From Proteobacteria bacterium ST_bin14 (lineage in GTDB: Bacteria > Pseudomonadota > Alphaproteobacteria > Sphingomonadales > Sphingomonadaceae), in assembly GCA_002083655.1 (NCBI GenBank), contig MSXR01000014.1, positions 1 through 64,000 on the forward strand: a stretch of 64,000 nucleotides of DNA. Reading direction: 5' to 3'. Both the position numbers and the translations under genes were made by a program. A model generated the notes under the pieces. It saw only the letters and a program-made list of their open reading frames with translations, had not been told where the DNA came from and searched no databases. Positions 1 through 7,681 of the stretch are shown here, in pieces (positions within the stretch are counted from its first letter, which is position 1; every line of letters begins with the position of its first letter).

Positions 1-128
1 ATGACGGGTGATCCTGAACTACGGCACGATGCTCTAATTTGACGTCAGCCCAAGTCATTGATTCAGGGGTGTTTGCGAAAACTTCCGGCGATCAACGATG
101 TGGACCGAGACTGTGGTGGCATCGGTAA

Positions 129-142
129 CGGGCATGTGCCCG
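129..142 (-). terminator. Hairpin just downstream of prs
   Basis: The 5-bp arms CGGGC and GCCCG enclose a 4-nt loop, a few bases past the prs stop codon. No T-run follows on the minus strand, so it may only be a 3'-end stabilising hairpin. The remaining bases from 1 to about 128 show no supportable gene. Confidence 0.25.
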
Positions 143-145
143 CGA

Positions 146-1081
146 TCAATCGAACAGCGACGACACGCTCGATTCGTCCGCGATCCGCTTGATCGCTTCA
201 CCCAGCAGCGGGGCGATCGTCAGGTGGCGGATGCGGTTGGCGTCGCGAATCACATCGTGGCTGCCGATCGAATCGGTGATGATCAGCTCACTAAGCGCAG
301 ACCCCTCAACCCGCGCCACGGCCCCGCCAGAAAGCACGCCGTGGGTGCAATAGGCGATCACATCTGCGGCACCCGCCGCCTTTAGCGCGGCGGCGGCGTT
401 GCACAGGGTGCCTGCCGAATCGACGATATCGTCGATCAGGATGCACACACGCCCCTCAACATCGCCGATGATGTTCATCACTTCGGATTCGCCGGCGCGT
501 TCACGCCGCTTGTCGACAATGGCGAGCGGGGCGTTGTTCAGCCGCTTGGCCAGCGCTCGCGCGCGCACCACGCCGCCGACATCGGGGGAGACGACCATCA
601 GGTTCTGGCCGCCATAGCGGGCCTCAATATCGGCTGCCATTACCGGCGCGCCGAACAGATTATCCGTGGGAATATCGAAAAAGCCTTGGATCTGCCCGGC
701 GTGCAGATCAACCGAAAGCACCCGGTTGGCGCCCGCAACGGTGATCAGATTGGCGACGAGCTTGGCCGAAATCGGCGTGCGCGGCCCTGGTTTGCGATCT
801 TGCCGGGCATAGCCGAAATAGGGAACCACTGCGGTAATCCGCCGCGCCGATGCGCGTTTCAGCGCATCGATACAGATCAGCAGTTCCATCAGATTGTCGT
901 TCGCAGGGTATCCCGTCGATTGCAGCACGAACACGTCTTCGCCGCGCACATTTTCGTGGATTTCGACGAACACTTCTTCATCAGCGAAACGTCGCACGCT
1001 CGCCTGGGTGAGCGGGATATCAAGATAGCCCGCAACATCGCGCGCCAGCAGCAGGTTTGAATTGCCGGTCATCAACTTCAT
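146..1081 (-). CDS. prs: Ribose-phosphate pyrophosphokinase
   Basis: Makes PRPP from ribose-5-phosphate and ATP for purine, pyrimidine, histidine and NAD synthesis; cytosolic. The 311-aa product has the family motifs in order: ribose-phosphate site DLHAGQIQGFF around residues 125-135, the basic stretch DKRRE around 190, and the PRPP loop DDIVDSAGT around 217-225. An upstream in-frame ATG exists at 1099. I chose the ATG at 1081 because the product then begins MKLMTGNSN, as in related enzymes, has the usual family length, and has an AAGGA about 10 nt upstream. It is divergent from the YcxB-like gene, with about 80 bp between them. Identification is secure. Confidence 0.96.
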   Translation of the reverse strand: MKLMTGNSNLLLARDVAGYLDIPLTQASVRRFADEEVFVEIHENVRGEDVFVLQSTGYPANDNLMELLICIDALKRASARRITAVVPYFGYARQDRKPGPRTPISAKLVANLITVAGANRVLSVDLHAGQIQGFFDIPTDNLFGAPVMAADIEARYGGQNLMVVSPDVGGVVRARALAKRLNNAPLAIVDKRRERAGESEVMNIIGDVEGRVCILIDDIVDSAGTLCNAAAALKAAGAADVIAYCTHGVLSGGAVARVEGSALSELIITDSIGSHDVIRDANRIRHLTIAPLLGEAIKRIADESSVSSLFD

Positions 1082-1161
1082 CGGAGAACCATCCTTCATG
1101 CGCGCGATTGCCGTTCCCTTAGTGCGGCCGTAGGGATCGTGAAAGGCTTCGCGAGGCGATT

Positions 1162-1689
1162 ATGACGGGCAGCGTAACATTTACGGCAAGCAAGGCGGAT
1201 TACATCGCAGCGATGCGGGTCCACTATTTGCGGCAGCTTCGTTCCCGAAAGTTCGTGGTCCGTATGGTGACACTGGGGCTTGGGCTGTGGGTTGCAGTGA
1301 CCCTGGTCGGCTTTTCGCTTGATGGTGAACTGATCAGCTCGGCGGTAATCGGACTTTTGTCGGTTATGTCAGGATTTGCCGGTTTGGGCATCGTCATTGG
1401 GGGCAATGCCTTACTGCTGCCCCGCCGAGCGGGTCGGCTGTACGACCAGCAAAAATCGATACATCGACCGAGTCAATTCAGTTGGGACGAAACCGGCACA
1501 CGCTGGATCAGTGAGACTGGGGACGTACGTAGTCCCTGGACTGATTATCATCGATGGACCGCAACGAAAGACGTGATCCTGCTCTACTTGAATGATCAGT
1601 TCATGCACTTTGTCCCCCGGCATGTTCTTGGAACTGCATGCGACGACCTCATTGAGACTGTGCGCGAAGCCGGAGTACTGCCGAGATGA
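1162..1689 (+). CDS. YcxB-like membrane protein
   Basis: A 175-aa protein with two adjacent hydrophobic segments (about residues 35-55 and 60-85) followed by a soluble C-terminal half. The tail, with the pattern W..Y..W and then ILLYLND..MHFVPR, resembles the YcxB-like C-terminal domain, whose biochemical function is unknown. The segments suggest an inner-membrane hairpin with a cytoplasmic domain. Its TGA overlaps the ATG of the glutamyl-tRNA synthetase (ATGA at 1686-1689), so the two are probably translationally coupled. I assign no function beyond the family name. Confidence 0.75.
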   Translation: MTGSVTFTASKADYIAAMRVHYLRQLRSRKFVVRMVTLGLGLWVAVTLVGFSLDGELISSAVIGLLSVMSGFAGLGIVIGGNALLLPRRAGRLYDQQKSIHRPSQFSWDETGTRWISETGDVRSPWTDYHRWTATKDVILLYLNDQFMHFVPRHVLGTACDDLIETVREAGVLPR

Positions 1690-3011
1690 CCGTGATCACC
1701 CGTTTCGCCCCTTCGCCCACCGGCACGCTGCACGTCGGCAATATCCGCGCGGCGCTCCACAACTGGTTATGGGCGCGCCAGCAGGGCGGGCGGTTCATCC
1801 TGCGCATTGACGATACCGATGCAGAACGCAGCGAAGAACGATTTGTCGATTCGATCCGCGCTGATCTCGACTGGTTGGGGCTGGTGCCTGATCGCGAGGC
1901 GCGGCAATCGGCACGGTTCGATCTGTATCAGCGGCATTTTGATGCGTTGCTGGCGGCGGGACGCATCTATCCGGCCTATGAAACCGCGCAGGAGCTTGAT
2001 CTGCGGCGCAAGATTGCCGCCGGGCGCGGGTTGCCGCCGGTCTATGATCGCGCCGCGCTGGCGCTGAGCGACGCGGATCGGGCACGGCTGGAGGGCGAGG
2101 GGGTGCGCCCGCATTACCGCTTCAAGCTGGATCATAGTGCGCCGATTGAATGGGATGATCTGATCCGGGGCCCGCAGAAATTTGATCCGGCGACGATGAG
2201 CGACCCGGTGATCCGCCGCGCCGATGGATCATGGCTGTATATGCTCCCATCGGCGATCGATGACGGCGATCTGGCGATCAGCCATGTTGTGCGCGGTGAG
2301 GACCATGTGTCGAACACCGCGCTGCAGCTGCAGATGTTTGCCGCGATGGGCATGGCCCCGCCGCGTTTTGGCCATGCCGCGTTGCTGGTGGGGGCAGAAG
2401 GCAAGCTTTCAAAGCGGCTGGGCGCGGTGGGCGTTGCGGAATTTCGCGAGATGGGGATTGAACCAGAAGCGATTATCGCGCTGCTGGCGCGGCTGGGCAC
2501 CAGCGATCCGGTGGAGCCTTTGGTCGATCGCGGACCGCTGATCGATCGGTTTGATTTCGGCAATTTCGGGCGGGCACCGGCGCGGTTTGACGATGGCGAA
2601 TTGCAGACGGTGAATGCCAAGATCATCCACCAGATGCCCTATGCGCGCGTGGCAGCGGTGCTGCCGGACGGCATGGATGCGGCGGCCTGGGCGGCGATCC
2701 AGCCAAACCTCTCCATACTTGCCGATGCAGCGGATTGGTGGGCGGTGGTTGAAGGGCCGATTGATGCGCCCGCCGCGCCAGAAGACCGCGATTTCCTGCA
2801 GCGTGCAGCCGCGCTGGCCGAAACGCTCGATTGGGGGGCGGAACCCTGGAAGACGCTGACCGGCCAGCTAAAGGTGGAAACCGGGCGATCGGGCAAGGCG
2901 CTGTTCCTGCCGCTGCGCCGCGCGCTGACCGCGCGTGACCATGGCCCTGACATGGCCGCCATGCTCCGCCTGATCGGGCGCGACCGGACCATTGCGCGGC
3001 TGCGGCGCTAG
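1686..3011 (+). CDS. gltX: Glutamyl-tRNA synthetase (GltX)
   Basis: Class I aminoacyl-tRNA synthetase that attaches glutamate to tRNA. The 441-aa product carries the HIGH-type signature as PSPTGTLHVGN (residues 10-19) and the KMSKS-type loop as KLSKR (240-244). The catalytic fold is followed by a shorter anticodon-binding C-terminal region. It is a full synthetase, larger than a GluQ-RS. Many alphaproteobacteria carry two GltX paralogues, one tending to charge tRNA(Gln) for transamidation. The short length fits either, and specificity cannot be read here. The start overlaps the upstream stop codon. A two-tier GC-rich hairpin follows the TAG. Confidence 0.94.
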   Translation: MTVITRFAPSPTGTLHVGNIRAALHNWLWARQQGGRFILRIDDTDAERSEERFVDSIRADLDWLGLVPDREARQSARFDLYQRHFDALLAAGRIYPAYETAQELDLRRKIAAGRGLPPVYDRAALALSDADRARLEGEGVRPHYRFKLDHSAPIEWDDLIRGPQKFDPATMSDPVIRRADGSWLYMLPSAIDDGDLAISHVVRGEDHVSNTALQLQMFAAMGMAPPRFGHAALLVGAEGKLSKRLGAVGVAEFREMGIEPEAIIALLARLGTSDPVEPLVDRGPLIDRFDFGNFGRAPARFDDGELQTVNAKIIHQMPYARVAAVLPDGMDAAAWAAIQPNLSILADAADWWAVVEGPIDAPAAPEDRDFLQRAAALAETLDWGAEPWKTLTGQLKVETGRSGKALFLPLRRALTARDHGPDMAAMLRLIGRDRTIARLRR

Positions 3012-3051
3012 GGCCCGATAGCCCCATGTTGACCGGGGCATTTAACGGGCC
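3012..3051 (+). terminator. Two-tier hairpin after gltX
   Basis: The outer arms GGCCCG (3012-3017) and CGGGCC (3046-3051) enclose inner arms GCCCC (3021-3025) and GGGGC (3035-3039), starting right after the gltX stop. No U-tract follows, so it may act as an RNA-stabilising hairpin or a Rho-assisted end. Confidence 0.45.
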
Positions 3052-3093
3052 AGCATAATCTGCTCGCCGCCGGCCAATCCACCACAGAAACAT

Positions 3094-3122
3094 TTGGCAA
3101 CCATTGTGTAATAGTATAACAT
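3094..3122 (+). promoter_or_regulatory. tonB promoter with palindrome over the -10
   Basis: TTGGCA (3094-3099) and TAACAT (3117-3122) are 17 bp apart and look like a sigma-70-type promoter. An imperfect 7-1-7 palindrome, TGTAATA-G-TATAACA with one mismatched pair (3107-3121), overlaps the -10, where a repressor could act. The tonB ATG is about 48 bp downstream. Confidence 0.45.
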
Positions 3123-3169
3123 CTCGACACTGGCCGATTAGAGCCAGTCGAGGATGATGGAGAGATGCC

Positions 3170-3838
3170 ATGTATGCAGATCGAAATACCCGTAGCGATG
3201 GCCTGAAGCCGGGCAGCCTGGCGATTGCGGTTGCCATTAATGGCGGGGTGCTGGCGGCCGTGCTGTTTGCCCCGGCGGTGGGGGTTCACCTGAAACCCAA
3301 TAAGCCGTTCGAATTGATCAATGTCGACCCGCCCGTGCCGCCCGAACCCATCCCCCAGCAAAAGGCGCAAAAGCCGCCGCTGGCTGAGGCCAGGCCAGTC
3401 ACGCCGGCCCGGCGGGTCGAAATCATCACGCCGCCGCCCGCGACCAATGTGGACATCAGCCCGTTTGTGGGCACGCTGCCAGGGCCGGATGCGGGTGGCG
3501 CCGGGGCTGGCACTGGCGTGACGATCGATCCTCCCGTGGCCCCGCCCGTGATTATGGACCCCGAGATTGATCCGCGTTTCCGCAGCGCGTTCCAGCCCCA
3601 ATATCCGCCCGTTGAGCAACGCGCGGGGCGCAGCGGCTTGGTTACCGTTCGGGTGTTGATTGGCACCAATGGCCGGGTCCGCGCGATTGAGCCGGTAACG
3701 GCGACATCGGATGATTTTTTTGCCGCAACCCGTCAGGCCGCATTGGCGCGCTGGCGGTTTCGCCCGGCAACGCGCGACGGCGTGCCCATTGAACGCTGGC
3801 GGCTGATGCGCGTTACCTTTCAATTCGTCGAAAGCTGA
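3170..3838 (+). CDS. Energy transducer TonB family protein
   Basis: Couples the inner-membrane proton motive force, through ExbB/ExbD, to TonB-dependent outer-membrane receptors. The 222-aa protein has one N-terminal membrane anchor (about residues 18-38). A proline-rich periplasmic spacer rich in PP, PEP and KPP follows (about 45-130), then a C-terminal TonB fold (about 140-222) containing QYPP, GLVTVRVLI, WRFRPATRDG and a final VTFQFVES. ExbB/ExbD are not adjacent. Sphingomonads usually carry many TonB paralogues, so the cognate receptor cannot be assigned. A promoter-like element with a palindrome lies upstream. Confidence 0.9.
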   Translation: MYADRNTRSDGLKPGSLAIAVAINGGVLAAVLFAPAVGVHLKPNKPFELINVDPPVPPEPIPQQKAQKPPLAEARPVTPARRVEIITPPPATNVDISPFVGTLPGPDAGGAGAGTGVTIDPPVAPPVIMDPEIDPRFRSAFQPQYPPVEQRAGRSGLVTVRVLIGTNGRVRAIEPVTATSDDFFAATRQAALARWRFRPATRDGVPIERWRLMRVTFQFVES

Positions 3839-3852
3839 TTGAAGTGCGATAA

Positions 3853-3893
3853 CGGGCGGGGGGCTGGCCATGGTCGCCCGCCCGCCCTATCTT
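3853..3893 (+). terminator. Terminator-like hairpin after tonB
   Basis: GGGCGGG (3854-3860) pairs with CCCGCCC (3881-3887) and is followed by TATCTTT. It ends only a few bases before the next start codon, so readthrough into the small membrane-protein gene is possible. Confidence 0.5.
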
Positions 3894-3900
3894 TGTGGCT

Positions 3901-4248
3901 ATGAATTTCTTCACTCGCCTTTCGCCGATGGCCGCGCTGCGCGATCTGCGGTTCTTTCTGTCCCAGCGACAGCCTTATGAACTGGGGATGCTGGCACTGT
4001 CGATCATGATCACGACGGTGTTTATTGCCGGGTTTGTCCATGATTCGCATTTCGAAAAACCGTATCAGCGCAACATCATCTATGTTGAACAATGGCCGGT
4101 AACGCGCAGCAATGCAGAGATTGTGGCCCAGCAAAAGGTCGATCTGGTGGAGCGCGCGAAGGAAAAGGCGGAATTTGAGCGTCAGCAAAAGGATCTGCAG
4201 GCGCAATATAAGCGGCTGGATAACAAGTTGAAGGCAATGGGGCTCTGA
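3901..4248 (+). CDS. Small single-pass membrane protein, unknown function
   Basis: A 115-aa protein with one clear transmembrane segment (about residues 25-45, ending ITTVFIAGFV) and a charged, Lys/Glu/Gln-rich C-terminal half (about 70-113) that reads as a coiled coil. A GTG at 3895 in the same frame would add two residues; I prefer the ATG. It lies directly upstream of ribD with almost no gap, so it is probably transcribed with the riboflavin genes. I do not recognise the family. The anchor-plus-coiled-coil plan suggests a scaffold or partner role, which is inference only. Confidence 0.7.
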   Translation: MNFFTRLSPMAALRDLRFFLSQRQPYELGMLALSIMITTVFIAGFVHDSHFEKPYQRNIIYVEQWPVTRSNAEIVAQQKVDLVERAKEKAEFERQQKDLQAQYKRLDNKLKAMGL

Positions 4249-4280
4249 TCGTTTCGGGCACGCCGGCCGATGGTCGCTGG

Positions 4281-5234
4281 ATGGGCGCAGCGCTTGGTTT
4301 GGGACAGCGCGGGCGGGGGCGGACTGCACCCAACCCCAATGTCGGCTGCATCATCACCCAAAATGGCAGGGTGATTGGCCGGGGCTGGACACAGCCCGGC
4401 GGTCGCCCGCATGCCGAAGCGATGGCGCTGGACCAGGCCGGTGGGGATGCCGCTGGCGCGACGCTGTACACCACGCTGGAGCCTTGCGCGCACGTGTCGC
4501 CGCGCGGCCCGGCGTGCAGTGACCTGATCATCGCGGCGAAGATCGCCCGGGTGGTGATCGCGCTGGTCGATCCCGACGCGCGGACGTGCGGGCTGGGGAT
4601 CGCCGCCCTGAAAGCCGCAGGGATAGCGGTGGCGCAAGGGGCGGGTGCGGATGCTGCGCGAATTGGCATGGCGGGATTTTTGACGCGTCAGGCGCTGGGC
4701 CGACCCTATGTAACGCTAAAGCTTGCCGCCTCAATCGATGGGCAGATTGCACTGGCCAGTGGCGAGAGCAAATGGATTACCGGGCCACAGGCGCGCGCGC
4801 ATAGCCATGGGGAACGCGCGCGGCATGAAGCGATTCTGGTCGGGCGCGGTACGCTGGTCGCCGACGCGCCAATGCTGGATGTACGACTGGCGGGGCTGGA
4901 GGCGCGATCCCCCCGGCGAATATTATTATCATCAACCGGCGATGCGCCGTCGGGGTGGCAGGTGCTGCGCACCCCCGCTGACGTGGCGACGCTTGACGCG
5001 GTGAACGATGTGCTGGTGGAGGGCGGTGCGCGGGCAGCGGCGGCGTTTCTGGCGGCGGACCTGGTTGATCGGTTGCTGCTATACCGCGCGCCGATCATCA
5101 TCGGGGCGGGGAAGGCGGCGATCGGTGATATCGGGCTGGCTGATCTGGCCAGCGCGCATGGCCGTTGGCGGCTGGATGATCAACGCATGCTTGGCAGCGA
5201 CCGGCTGGACGTCTACCACCGGACAAGGGGTTAG
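4281..5234 (+). CDS. ribD: Bifunctional riboflavin deaminase/reductase RibD
   Basis: Catalyses two steps of riboflavin synthesis: deamination of the pyrimidine intermediate and NADPH-dependent reduction of its ribosyl side chain. Numbering from the ATG at 4281, the N-terminal deaminase zinc site is H44-A-E46 with PC(68-69) and C79. The reductase domain begins near residue 140 (YVTLKLAASIDG). The start is uncertain: the frame is open upstream, and the residues before this ATG (DGRW) look like family sequence, but no ATG, GTG or TTG is available there. A CTG at 4245 overlapping the previous stop could serve. The gene is followed after 7 nt by ribE. Confidence 0.93.
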   Translation: MGAALGLGQRGRGRTAPNPNVGCIITQNGRVIGRGWTQPGGRPHAEAMALDQAGGDAAGATLYTTLEPCAHVSPRGPACSDLIIAAKIARVVIALVDPDARTCGLGIAALKAAGIAVAQGAGADAARIGMAGFLTRQALGRPYVTLKLAASIDGQIALASGESKWITGPQARAHSHGERARHEAILVGRGTLVADAPMLDVRLAGLEARSPRRILLSSTGDAPSGWQVLRTPADVATLDAVNDVLVEGGARAAAAFLAADLVDRLLLYRAPIIIGAGKAAIGDIGLADLASAHGRWRLDDQRMLGSDRLDVYHRTRG

Positions 5235-5241
5235 CGCGGCA

Positions 5242-5862
5242 ATGTTTACAGGCATCATCACCGATATCGGCACGATCCACCGGATCGCCAAAGACGGCGA
5301 CACCCGGCTGGTGGTCGCCACCAATTATGACACGTGCGGCATTGATTTTGGCGCATCAATCGCCTGTTCGGGCGTGTGCCTGACGGTGGTGGACAAATCC
5401 GGGCCGGGCACGCCGGGGTGGTTTGCGGTTGATGTGTCGGACGAAACGATTCGCCGCACCGCGCCGGGCCAGTGGCAGCAGGGCCGCCGCCTGAACCTGG
5501 AACGCGCGATGAAATTGGGCGATGAACTAGGTGGGCATATCGTGACGGGCCATGTCGACGGCATTGGCATGGTTGATTCGATTGCGGTCGTCGGCGGATC
5601 GCATCACGTGGTCGTCATCGCGCCGCCCGAAATTGCGCCCTTTGTTGCGACCAAGGGGTCGATCACCGTCGACGGTGTGTCGCTGACCGTCAACGCCGTG
5701 CATGACCGGGCCGATGGATCGACCGCATTTGACCTGAACATCATTCCGCACACCTGGGCCGTCACCGCGCTGGGTGATCTGGTGCTGGGGCAGGAAGTAA
5801 ATTTGGAGATCGATGTGCTCGCGCGATATCTGGCACGAATGAAGGATTATATGTGCGCGTAA
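5242..5862 (+). CDS. ribE: Riboflavin synthase, alpha subunit
   Basis: Dismutates two 6,7-dimethyl-8-ribityllumazine molecules to riboflavin. The 206-aa product shows the duplicated lumazine-binding barrel: the first copy begins MFTGIITDIG at residue 1 and the second begins near residue 96 with GHIVTGHVDGIG. Further typical elements are CSGVCLTV in the first half and VDGVSLTVN in the second. An in-frame upstream extension to 5008 is only readthrough of the ribD region in another frame. The ATG at 5242 matches the family N-terminus. It lies between ribD and the ribB-like gene. Confidence 0.96.
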   Translation: MFTGIITDIGTIHRIAKDGDTRLVVATNYDTCGIDFGASIACSGVCLTVVDKSGPGTPGWFAVDVSDETIRRTAPGQWQQGRRLNLERAMKLGDELGGHIVTGHVDGIGMVDSIAVVGGSHHVVVIAPPEIAPFVATKGSITVDGVSLTVNAVHDRADGSTAFDLNIIPHTWAVTALGDLVLGQEVNLEIDVLARYLARMKDYMCA

Positions 5863-5876
5863 TGTGAGTTGCTGTA

Positions 5877-5911
5877 TTGACGATCACATTATGGTGTGAT
5901 TTATTGTCGCC
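5877..5911 (+). promoter_or_regulatory. ribB promoter with operator-like palindrome
   Basis: TTGACG (5877-5882) and TTTATT (5900-5905) are separated by 17 bp. ATCACA (5883-5888) and TGTGAT (5895-5900) form a perfect inverted repeat filling that spacer. A start about 7 nt past the -10 would fall on the ATG at 5912, and no Shine-Dalgarno sequence is visible, so the mRNA may be leaderless. Confidence 0.5.
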
Positions 5912-7213
5912 ATGAGCACGATATTAATCACCAAACTCCGCAGTCTCGTCACTGATGGGGGCATGTCACGATCCGGCCTCGCCCGCGCCGCCGGTCTCCA
6001 CGCCAACACGCTGCGCGATCTCGAATCGCCCGACTGGAACCCGACGGCGGATACGCTGCGCAAGCTGGAGACCTTCATCTTCGACAGCGATGACAGCCCG
6101 GCATTGGTGCCGATTGAGGAAATCATCGACGAAGCGCGCAATGGCCGGATGTTCATTCTGGTCGATGATGAGGACCGCGAGAATGAGGGCGATCTGGTCA
6201 TCCCCGCGCAAATGGCGACGCCTGATGCGATTAATTTTATGGCGACGCATGGCCGCGGGCTGATCTGCCTGTCGCTCAGCAAGGCGCGGGTGGATGCGCT
6301 GGGGCTCGAATTGATGAGCCGCGCCAACGGCACCCGCCACGAAACCGCCTTCACCACCTCTATTGAGGCGCGCGACGGCGTTACCACCGGCATTTCGGCG
6401 GCTGACCGGGCACGGACGATTTCGGTGGCGATCGATTCGTCAAAGGGTCGCGATGACATCGTCACCCCCGGCCATGTCTTTCCGCTGGTCGCACGCGAGG
6501 GCGGTGTGCTGGTGCGTGCGGGCCATACCGAGGCCGCCGTGGATGTCGCGCGGCTGGCCGGGCTGAACCCGTCGGGCGTGATCTGTGAGATCATGAAGGA
6601 CGACGGCACGATGGCGCGGATGGACGATCTGATATCGTTCGCGCGGCTGCACAATCTGAAGATGGGCACGATCCGTGACTTGATCGCCTATCGCCGCAAG
6701 CATGATCATTTGGTCGAAAAGCGCGCGGAAATGAGCTTTCATAGCCAGTGGGGCGGCGAGTGGAAGGCGATGACCTTTTACAACAAGGCCAGCGGCGACG
6801 AAACGATTGCGCTGGTGAAGGGGCGGATTGATCCTGATGCCCCCACGCTGGTGCGGATGCACACGGCATCATGGTTCGTCGATATGTTTGGCGAACAGTC
6901 CGAACGTTCGGGGCTGCTGTCGCGGTCAATGGAGTTGATTGCCGAGGCCGGGTCAGGCGTGATCGTGGTGATCAACCGCCCGATGAAAGACAGCGTATCG
7001 CGCTTCATCAAGCTGCGCGGCGAAGGCAAGGGTGCGGGCGCGCCGGAGATTGAGGAACTGCGCGATTATGGCGTGGGGGCGCAGATTCTGGCCGAACTGG
7101 GCGTGCAGGATATGGTGCTGCTCACCAATACGCACCACAGCCTGGTCGGGCTTGGCGGCTATGGCCTGAGCATCGTCGGCGAACGCCCGATTCCGGGCAC
7201 TGGCGGGGAGTAA
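5912..7213 (+). CDS. ribB: HTH-RibB fused to degenerate GTP cyclohydrolase II domain (RibBX-like)
   Basis: Forms 3,4-dihydroxy-2-butanone 4-phosphate from ribulose 5-phosphate for riboflavin synthesis. Three parts are visible in 433 aa. Residues about 8-55 resemble an XRE-type helix-turn-helix (SRSGLARAAG, then NTLRDLE and TLRKLE). Residues about 65-265 are the RibB domain, with the acidic loop DDEDRENEGD (85-94), GHVFPL (187-192) and GHTEAAVD (204-211). Residues about 275-433 align with the RibA fold but contain no cysteine. GTP cyclohydrolase II needs three zinc-binding cysteines, so this part should not act as RibA, as in the RibBX proteins described in Shewanella. A functional RibA is expected elsewhere. 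The HTH and the upstream palindrome suggest autoregulation (inference). Confidence 0.9.
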   Translation: MSTILITKLRSLVTDGGMSRSGLARAAGLHANTLRDLESPDWNPTADTLRKLETFIFDSDDSPALVPIEEIIDEARNGRMFILVDDEDRENEGDLVIPAQMATPDAINFMATHGRGLICLSLSKARVDALGLELMSRANGTRHETAFTTSIEARDGVTTGISAADRARTISVAIDSSKGRDDIVTPGHVFPLVAREGGVLVRAGHTEAAVDVARLAGLNPSGVICEIMKDDGTMARMDDLISFARLHNLKMGTIRDLIAYRRKHDHLVEKRAEMSFHSQWGGEWKAMTFYNKASGDETIALVKGRIDPDAPTLVRMHTASWFVDMFGEQSERSGLLSRSMELIAEAGSGVIVVINRPMKDSVSRFIKLRGEGKGAGAPEIEELRDYGVGAQILAELGVQDMVLLTNTHHSLVGLGGYGLSIVGERPIPGTGGE

Positions 7214-7257
7214 ATTCCTTCCCGAGCTCACTCGGAGAAGACTGAACAGGAAGCAAC

Positions 7258-7677
7258 ATGGCAAAACTTCTCATCGTCGAAGCACGTTTCTATGATCACC
7301 TGAACAATATGCTGATTGAGGGTGCGCGCGCCGCCATCGAAGCAGCGGGCCATGCGCATGAGACGATCACCGTGCCCGGTGCGCTCGAAGTGCCCGGCGC
7401 GATTGCGATGGCGGCGGAGACCGGGGCTTATGATGGCTATGTCGGCCTGGGGGTCGTCATCCGCGGTGAGACCTATCATTTCGAAATCGTGGCGGGTGAA
7501 AGCGCACGCGGACTGATGGCGCTCAGCATGGACGGACTGTGCATCGGCAACGGCATATTGACCGTGGAAAATGAAGCGCAAGCGCTGGCCCGCGCGCATC
7601 CGGCGGATAAGGACAAGGGCGGCGAAGCGGCCAAGGCGGCGCTGGCGATGATGGCGTTGAAGGCGCGCTTCGGCTGA
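7258..7677 (+). CDS. ribH: 6,7-dimethyl-8-ribityllumazine synthase
   Basis: Condenses the RibB product with the RibD-derived pyrimidine to give lumazine, the substrate of RibE. The 139-aa protein begins with a short strand (AKLLIVEARF), has the phosphate/substrate segment PGALEVPGAI (about 39-48), and the active-site region GVVIRGETYHFEIV with the catalytic-type histidine. The C-terminal part is rich in helix formers, as in the family. AGGAAG lies just upstream of the ATG. It is the fourth riboflavin gene, 44 bp after the ribB-like gene, and probably belongs to its transcript. Confidence 0.95.
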   Translation: MAKLLIVEARFYDHLNNMLIEGARAAIEAAGHAHETITVPGALEVPGAIAMAAETGAYDGYVGLGVVIRGETYHFEIVAGESARGLMALSMDGLCIGNGILTVENEAQALARAHPADKDKGGEAAKAALAMMALKARFG

Positions 7678-7681
7678 TCGC

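Noticed and set aside
1..42. Short open frame at the window start on the + strand
   Set aside because: Only 13 residues before a stop; no family can be read and no neighbour is known. It may be the tail of an upstream gene.
3008..3871. Minus-strand 287-codon ORF
   Set aside because: It is the antisense shadow of the TonB gene, with no domain or RBS.
5863..5911. FMN riboswitch before the rib genes
   Set aside because: The gap is too short and lacks the RFN consensus; a protein-type operator fits better.
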